This document shows, piece by piece, positions 60,074 through 64,000 of a stretch of DNA of 64,000 nucleotides (the first letter of the stretch is position 1; every line of letters starts with the position of its first letter). The position numbers were made by a program, and so were the translations under genes. Under the pieces are notes generated by a model. That model did no database searches, was not told where the DNA came from, and was given only the letters and a program-made list of their open reading frames with translations. This DNA is from Flavobacterium sp. N502540 (GTDB lineage: Bacteria; Bacteroidota; Bacteroidia; Flavobacteriales; Flavobacteriaceae): NCBI RefSeq assembly GCF_025947365.1, contig NZ_CP110012.1, forward strand, positions 1,984,001 to 2,048,000. The letters are read 5' to 3'.

Positions 60074-61174
60074 ATGTTAAAACAATTTTTTATCCTTTGC
60101 TCCGGAGCCGATCGGGATCTGCTCGAAGGCTGTTCAAATGGCGAACAAACCAAATATGTTGGTATTGGCGCCACCGTTTTTTTTACTGCCGTTATGGCTT
60201 TTCTGGCCAGTGCTTATGCGCTTTTTACCGTTTTTGACTCTCTTTATCCGGCCTTAGCTTTTGGATTTGTCTGGGGCTTGCTCATCTTTAATCTGGATCG
60301 ATTTATCGTTTCGACGATTAAAAAAAGAGATCGTTTTATGGATGAATTTATTCAGGCGACTCCCAGAATTATATTGGCCATTATTATAGCAATTGTAATT
60401 TCGAAACCTCTGGAAATTAAAATTTTCGAAAAAGAAATCAATACCGTTTTATTGAAAGAAAAAAATGAGATGGAATTGGCGAATAAAAAACAGGTAGGCC
60501 ATTATTTCAAATCAGATTTAGATAAAAACAAGGCTGAGATTGCCGCTTTGAAAAATGATATTCTGACAAAAGAAAAAGAAGTAAATGCTTTGTACTCTAC
60601 TTATATCACAGAAGCTGAAGGGACTTCGGGAACGAAGAAACTGGGGAAAGGACCGGTTTATAAAGAAAAACGAGATAAACATGATGCGGCTTTAAAAGAG
60701 CTTGCAGTTTTAAAAACTACTAACGAAGCCAAAATTGCCGAGAAAGAAAAAACGGGAAAACAATTACAGGCTGATTTGGATAAAAAAGTCACACAGACAC
60801 AGCCAATCATTGAAGGCTTTGACGGACTAATGGCGCGCATTAATGCCTTGAATAAGTTGCCTTGGCTTCCTTCATTTTTTATCATGCTGTTGTTTCTGGC
60901 AATTGAAACATCTCCAATTATAGCGAAATTATTAGCTCCAAAAGGGGAGTTTGATTTCAAACAGGAAGAAGCCGAAACAGCTATGAAAGCGACTTTGGAA
61001 CAGAATAAATACCAGCGTGAATTATTGGTAAAAACCAGTGCCCAAATGCACGATAAAGTATATGCTGATATTGCCGGAGACCGAGGCCTTTTTGATTTAC
61101 AGCGTAAAAATGCAAAAGAGTTACTGGAGCTGCAATCGCATAGTTTTGTGGAGAAACAGAAAGCTACTTTGTAA
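60074..61174 (+). CDS. DUF4407 domain membrane protein
   Basis: 366 residues. QFFILCSGADRDLLEGCSNGEQ and KYVGIGATVFFTAVMAFLAS open the DUF4407 pattern; three helices follow in the first 120 residues (SAYALFTVFDSLYPALAFGF, ATPRIILAIIIAIVISKPLE), a long coiled-coil region (about 130-255), another helix (LPSFFIMLLFLAIETSPIIA) and a charged C-terminal helix. Function unknown; such proteins resemble membrane-bound stress or signalling scaffolds. Confidence 0.88.
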   Translation: MLKQFFILCSGADRDLLEGCSNGEQTKYVGIGATVFFTAVMAFLASAYALFTVFDSLYPALAFGFVWGLLIFNLDRFIVSTIKKRDRFMDEFIQATPRIILAIIIAIVISKPLEIKIFEKEINTVLLKEKNEMELANKKQVGHYFKSDLDKNKAEIAALKNDILTKEKEVNALYSTYITEAEGTSGTKKLGKGPVYKEKRDKHDAALKELAVLKTTNEAKIAEKEKTGKQLQADLDKKVTQTQPIIEGFDGLMARINALNKLPWLPSFFIMLLFLAIETSPIIAKLLAPKGEFDFKQEEAETAMKATLEQNKYQRELLVKTSAQMHDKVYADIAGDRGLFDLQRKNAKELLELQSHSFVEKQKATL

Positions 61175-61199
61175 GCCGTAAAGTCGAAAGTCATAAAGT

Positions 61200-61237
61200 A
61201 AAAAAGCCGGAATAGAATCTCTATTCCGGCTTTTTTG
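61200..61237. terminator. Terminator after DUF4407 gene
   Basis: aaaaaagccggaataga / tctattccggctttttt with a 3-nt loop; between convergent genes and usable in both directions. Confidence 0.9.
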
Positions 61238-61290
61238 TTTTATACAGACAAAAGCATTAAGGTTTTATTACTTTAGACTTTAAGACTAAA

Positions 61291-61998
61291 TTACATATAG
61301 CTTAAAATCTCTTTCTTATAGGTATCATATTCCCCTTGCATGATTAAACCATTGTCAAGCAGTTTTTTATAATTCTGCAGTTTATCAAAAAGTTCTTCTT
61401 TGGATAAGTCGCTTAATTTACGTTCTCCTGTAGAAGTTGGAGCGGGTTGAATAGGTTCAAAAGTTTCATAAGGAGTAGCGGCAGCAGGTAAAATTTCGGC
61501 AAAACTGGTTACTTCTTCTGTTTCAACTTCTTCTACGTCGTCTTCAAAATCATCTTCAACGATTGGTGTTGCTTCAGTTATTGGAGTCTCAGAAGCAGCA
61601 GGATTTTTTAATAAATCCAATTGCTCTTTCGCATAAGTATAAATTTTTCTGGCCTGAGTTTTCGGAATATAATCGATTGAGATGGTCAGATCAGTTTTGG
61701 TGCCAAATGAGAATTCAGAACCTAAAATATTTTCTTTTACAAAAGTGCTTGTTATATCATCCCAGGTGTAATCTGTAAAATCCATTGATAAACCTAAGTT
61801 TTTAGGTTTGCAGATAATGATACGTTTGTTGGTTAAGATTATGCTATCCGGAAAAACAGTAATTGCAGGTTTTTTTTGAACCGCAATGTACCCGATTTCT
61901 TCGTTTTTCATCAATAAATCATTGAGCTTCGAAGTAATTTTTTCAATCGCTTTAGGGTCTTGTTCTTCGTTCAGAAATTTTTTAAATTGTTCTTTCAT
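61291..61998 (-). CDS. PH domain protein with C-terminal SHOCT motif
   Basis: 235 residues. Residues about 35-125 form a bacterial PH-like domain (SIILTNKRIIICKPKNLGLS, SFGTKTDLTISIDYIPK). A long acidic Pro/Glu/Thr-rich linker follows and a C-terminal SHOCT-like helix pair KLSDLSKEELFDKLQNYKKL..NGLIMQGEYDTYKKEIL. Cytoplasmic; role unknown. Separated from the genes upstream by a 71-bp spacer. Confidence 0.85.
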   Translation of the reverse strand: MKEQFKKFLNEEQDPKAIEKITSKLNDLLMKNEEIGYIAVQKKPAITVFPDSIILTNKRIIICKPKNLGLSMDFTDYTWDDITSTFVKENILGSEFSFGTKTDLTISIDYIPKTQARKIYTYAKEQLDLLKNPAASETPITEATPIVEDDFEDDVEEVETEEVTSFAEILPAAATPYETFEPIQPAPTSTGERKLSDLSKEELFDKLQNYKKLLDNGLIMQGEYDTYKKEILSYM

Positions 61999-62069
61999 GA
62001 TTGATAAGTTGCTAAGTTACATGGTAACTGAGTTGCTAGTTTTTTGGTCTTATGCTGCAAATGTAATGC

Positions 62070-62441
62070 CTAATTTTCTAATTCGATAATTTCATTCTGA
62101 ATTTTCTTTGTCAAACTTTTGAAAACCAATTCATACGAATGATCGATCAATTCTTTAAGGAAAGCGGTTGGTAAACTTCCGTTGAGAGCGATCGTATTCC
62201 AGTGCACTTTGCTCATATGAAATCCGGGTTTGATTTCTTCATATTCGGCTCTTAGTTCCTGAGCACGCTCGGGATCACATTTTAAGTTAACCGAGGGTTC
62301 GTTTTTTTCCCATTGTGATAAGGAGGATAATGCGAACATTTTTCCGCCAACTTTAAAAACCAAAGTGTCCTCGTCAAAAGGGAAGTGCTCGCTAACTCCT
62401 TTTTTTGAAAGACAATATTCGTAGTACGTTTCCAGATTCAT
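62070..62441 (-). CDS. MmcQ/YjbR family protein
   Basis: 123 residues: NLETYYEYCLSKKGVSEHFP, LVFKVGGKMFALSSLSQW, LKCDPERAQELRAEYEEIKP and SKVHWNTIALNGSLPTAFLK, the MmcQ/YjbR (CyaY-like fold) pattern of small DNA-binding-like proteins. Part of a minus-strand run with DUF4260, GNAT and cyclase genes. Confidence 0.9.
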   Translation of the reverse strand: MNLETYYEYCLSKKGVSEHFPFDEDTLVFKVGGKMFALSSLSQWEKNEPSVNLKCDPERAQELRAEYEEIKPGFHMSKVHWNTIALNGSLPTAFLKELIDHSYELVFKSLTKKIQNEIIELEN

Positions 62442-62449
62442 ATTATTTT

Positions 62450-62800
62450 TTATTTACCAATTTCACCTAAATGTGTATACTTAAAACCTTTTTGATATTT
62501 CAAACCATAACCAAAAAAACGATCCATTGCAGCATGGGAGAACAGAATAGTTCCGATAAGTTGGATATATTCTATTTTTAAATAACAACCTAAGATATAA
62601 ATTATTATTGCAATTCCTTTATGGTGGAAGAGGTTGTAGGATAAAGCACCAATTTTGGAATTAAATGCATAACCCATCATAGAAAAATCAGGAGCCAGAA
62701 TGAAGACTAAAAACCACCACCACTGATAATTTAAAAGGCTAAATAAATAGATTCCTAGAATAAACATTCCCAGTTCTTCAAGTTTGAGTATTGTTTTCAT
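62450..62800 (-). CDS. DUF4260 family membrane protein
   Basis: 116 residues with three or four helices: LEELGMFILGIYLFSLLNYQ, WWWFLVFILAPDFSMMGYAF, SKIGALSYNLFHHKGIAIII, IGTILFSHAAMDRFFGYGLK. The conserved D-x2-M-x-G-Y, NxxHHK and H..MDR..GYGLKY positions suggest a metal or catalytic site within the membrane. Its first four bases overlap the GNAT gene stop (ATGA), so they are coupled. Confidence 0.88.
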   Translation of the reverse strand: MKTILKLEELGMFILGIYLFSLLNYQWWWFLVFILAPDFSMMGYAFNSKIGALSYNLFHHKGIAIIIYILGCYLKIEYIQLIGTILFSHAAMDRFFGYGLKYQKGFKYTHLGEIGK

Positions 62801-63198
62801 GATATTTTCTTTTCCATCATTTTTTCGGGATGTTGTAAAGCACTAAAACCAAATTTCTCATATAAAAAGTGAGCATCAGTGGTGGCTAATCTCCAAATCT
62901 GAATGTTTTTGAGCTGTGGATCGTTCATCATGTGTTCTATCAAAACAGACGAATATCCTTTGCCACGTTGTTCTTCGGTAATAAAAACATCCATTACATA
63001 GCCAAAAACAACATAATCTGTAATGACTCTTGCAAAACCAATTTGTTTGTCATTAAGGTAAATGCCAAAACAAACCGAAGCATCTATCGTTGTTTGCACC
63101 TCTTCGATAGTTCTTCCGGCAGCCCAGTAAATGTCCTTCAGGAAATTTTGAATAAACGGAACATCAAGTTTGCTCTTATCTGTTGAGACTGTTATCAT
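62797..63198 (-). CDS. GNAT family N-acetyltransferase
   Basis: 133 residues. Acetyl-CoA loop in VFITEEQRGKGYSSVLIEHM (Q/R-x-x-G-x-G/S), with IGFARVITDYVVFGYVMDVF before and WRLATTDAHFLYEKFGFSAL after it. Substrate unknown. Coupled to the DUF4260 gene by a 4-bp overlap. Confidence 0.9.
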   Translation of the reverse strand: MITVSTDKSKLDVPFIQNFLKDIYWAAGRTIEEVQTTIDASVCFGIYLNDKQIGFARVITDYVVFGYVMDVFITEEQRGKGYSSVLIEHMMNDPQLKNIQIWRLATTDAHFLYEKFGFSALQHPEKMMEKKIS

Positions 63199-63227
63199 TT
63201 TAGAGGATCGATTTTATATTTAAGCCT

Positions 63228-64000
63228 TTACGTTGTAAGATTTGAAATCTTAAATAATATTGGTTTGCTTGGACTTGCATCATTTTCAAACGAAGCAATC
63301 TGGAGATTTAGTATATAGGCTCCATCTTCGATTTCATCCGAAACAAAAATCATTTCGGTAATGGTTGCGCTTAATCGTGCGTCGGAATTTAGATTGTGGG
63401 TGTCTTTTACATTCCAAAACGCCTTGTGTGCCAGTAATTTTCCCTCATCATGTTCTCTGTCAACACTTGGTAAGTCAATTAATAAATGCTGAATTTCGCT
63501 TTCACGGATGAAAATTGCCGCTTCTTCTGATAAATAGGGCGGATTGGTATTGGAATATTTTGTTGATTTTTTATCCTTTTGATTTGGAAGTGTTCTAATA
63601 ATTAAAGCCTCAATTGTTTTGATGGGCGAAGACGATTCATTTGTCCCATTGAGCGAAGTTGGAGTATGTGTCCCATTGAGCGAAGTCGAAGTATTTGTCA
63701 CATTGAGCGAAGTCGAAATGTGTTCTTTTGTAATTACTAAATCATCACCCATTTTTTCAGGCTCAACTGTAATCAGTTGGGCAGTAAAGAAAAATTGCTT
63801 TAAGCACTGATTGATACTGAAAAAGTCATTCGTAATATGTCCCAAACACTCCGTATGCGTTCCATGCCCGTGAGGGTTGAAGAAAATATTATTGAAATTA
63901 GTAGATGATTTCCCTTCAGATACCTTCCCAATCCAATCACCAAAAACGACTGGTTCAATGACCGGTTTTTCGATGTACCAGGCAATCGGGTTGTCGTCTG
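63228..64000 (-). CDS. Cyclase-family protein (kynurenine formamidase-like), 5' end missing, with in-frame repeat insertion
   Basis: Open from the right edge to the stop at 63228-63230; 257 residues visible. The metal motif FNPHGHGTHTECLGHITNDF is the HxGTHxDxPxH-type signature of the cyclase/kynurenine formamidase superfamily; HDEGKLLAHKAFWNV, RLSATITEMIFVSDEIEDG follow. At about 63642-63722 three exact 27-bp repeats encode (T)PTSLNGTN-type nonamers between KEHIS and the next conserved segment IEALIIRTLP, where the family normally has a short loop. The repeat core tgagcgaagtcgaa is an intergenic repeat element in this genome. Confidence 0.85.
   Translation of the reverse strand, partial: DDNPIAWYIEKPVIEPVVFGDWIGKVSEGKSSTNFNNIFFNPHGHGTHTECLGHITNDFFSINQCLKQFFFTAQLITVEPEKMGDDLVITKEHISTSLNVTNTSTSLNGTHTPTSLNGTNESSSPIKTIEALIIRTLPNQKDKKSTKYSNTNPPYLSEEAAIFIRESEIQHLLIDLPSVDREHDEGKLLAHKAFWNVKDTHNLNSDARLSATITEMIFVSDEIEDGAYILNLQIASFENDASPSKPILFKISNLTT
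63642..63722. repeat. Three tandem 27-bp units inside the cyclase-family gene
   Basis: Units of exactly 27 bp with core cattgagcgaagtcgaa (cattgag at 63647, 63674 and 63701). Length 27 keeps the frame. Core shared with the hairpin at 28106-28137 (gagcgtagtcgaa). Confidence 0.85.

Noticed and set aside
63800..63985. Separate minus-strand gene at the right edge
   Set aside because: The correct frame is the continuation of the cyclase-family gene, which carries the HGHGTHTE metal motif.

Overview
The window looks like chromosomal DNA of a Flavobacterium-type bacterium (Bacteroidota, Flavobacteriia). Support: low-GC DNA; promoters of the Bacteroidota form TTG-N18/19-TAnnTTTG in front of tRNA, asd and blaI-operon genes; a PorT-like barrel; a MurF-Alr fusion; a two-CDS BlaI/BlaR1 module; TonB-dependent receptor plus phytase; DUF4407 and AsmA-like proteins; and many short inverted or tandem intergenic repeats of the kind common in flavobacteria. 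There is no CRISPR array, rRNA operon, prophage or transposase.

Layout. 1-11.3 kb is mainly core: porT-like (cut by the left edge), a PAP2-like membrane protein, murF-alr, mscL, asd, a SUKH + CbrC pair, ferredoxin, NifU-like and Mrp Fe-S genes, and an L,D-transpeptidase. 11.4-22.4 kb is an export/stress module on the minus strand: HlyD adaptor, then two tandem copies of [LolD-like ATPase - micro-ORF - FtsX-like permease], divergent from an NtrC-type regulator and its histidine kinase; a candidate sigma-54 promoter faces the adaptor gene. 22.5-37.9 kb: ATL protein, LysE, TrmB, Amt, secreted NTF2-like protein, a lipoprotein with three NPAHGxPGHRCD repeats, a secreted flavodoxin-RidA fusion, NAD(P)-binding oxidoreductase, HPF, AsmA-like, thioredoxin, M1 peptidase and DUF58.

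37.9-39.5 kb is the most unusual part: two intact tRNA-Asp genes, a small GIY-YIG nuclease gene, a third broken tRNA-Asp copy, and between the tRNAs a 59-residue cysteine-rich peptide gene with a double-glycine leader, encoded on the minus strand. 39.7-45 kb is an AraC regulator followed by a TolC/HlyD/MFS tripartite efflux set. 45.2-47.2 kb is a small accessory island (XRE regulator, small protein, DUF4062 protein) on the 3' side of tRNA-Leu. 47.5-64 kb: M20 peptidase, BlaI-regulated lipoprotein-blaI-blaR1 operon with two operators, saccharopine-dehydrogenase-like enzyme, DUF423, pckA, phytase + TonB receptor, DUF4407, PH/SHOCT protein, MmcQ, DUF4260, GNAT and a cyclase-family gene cut by the right edge and carrying an in-frame 3 x 27 bp repeat.

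The best candidates for undescribed biology are (i) the orphan double-glycine peptide at 38347-38526, (ii) the micro-ORF conserved in both copies of the ABC module (17301-17423 and 13971-14042), (iii) the tRNA-Asp / GIY-YIG arrangement, and (iv) a 110-bp near-identical palindromic repeat at 11366-11475 and 34137-34246. All assignments are from reading the sequence only; no database search was run.
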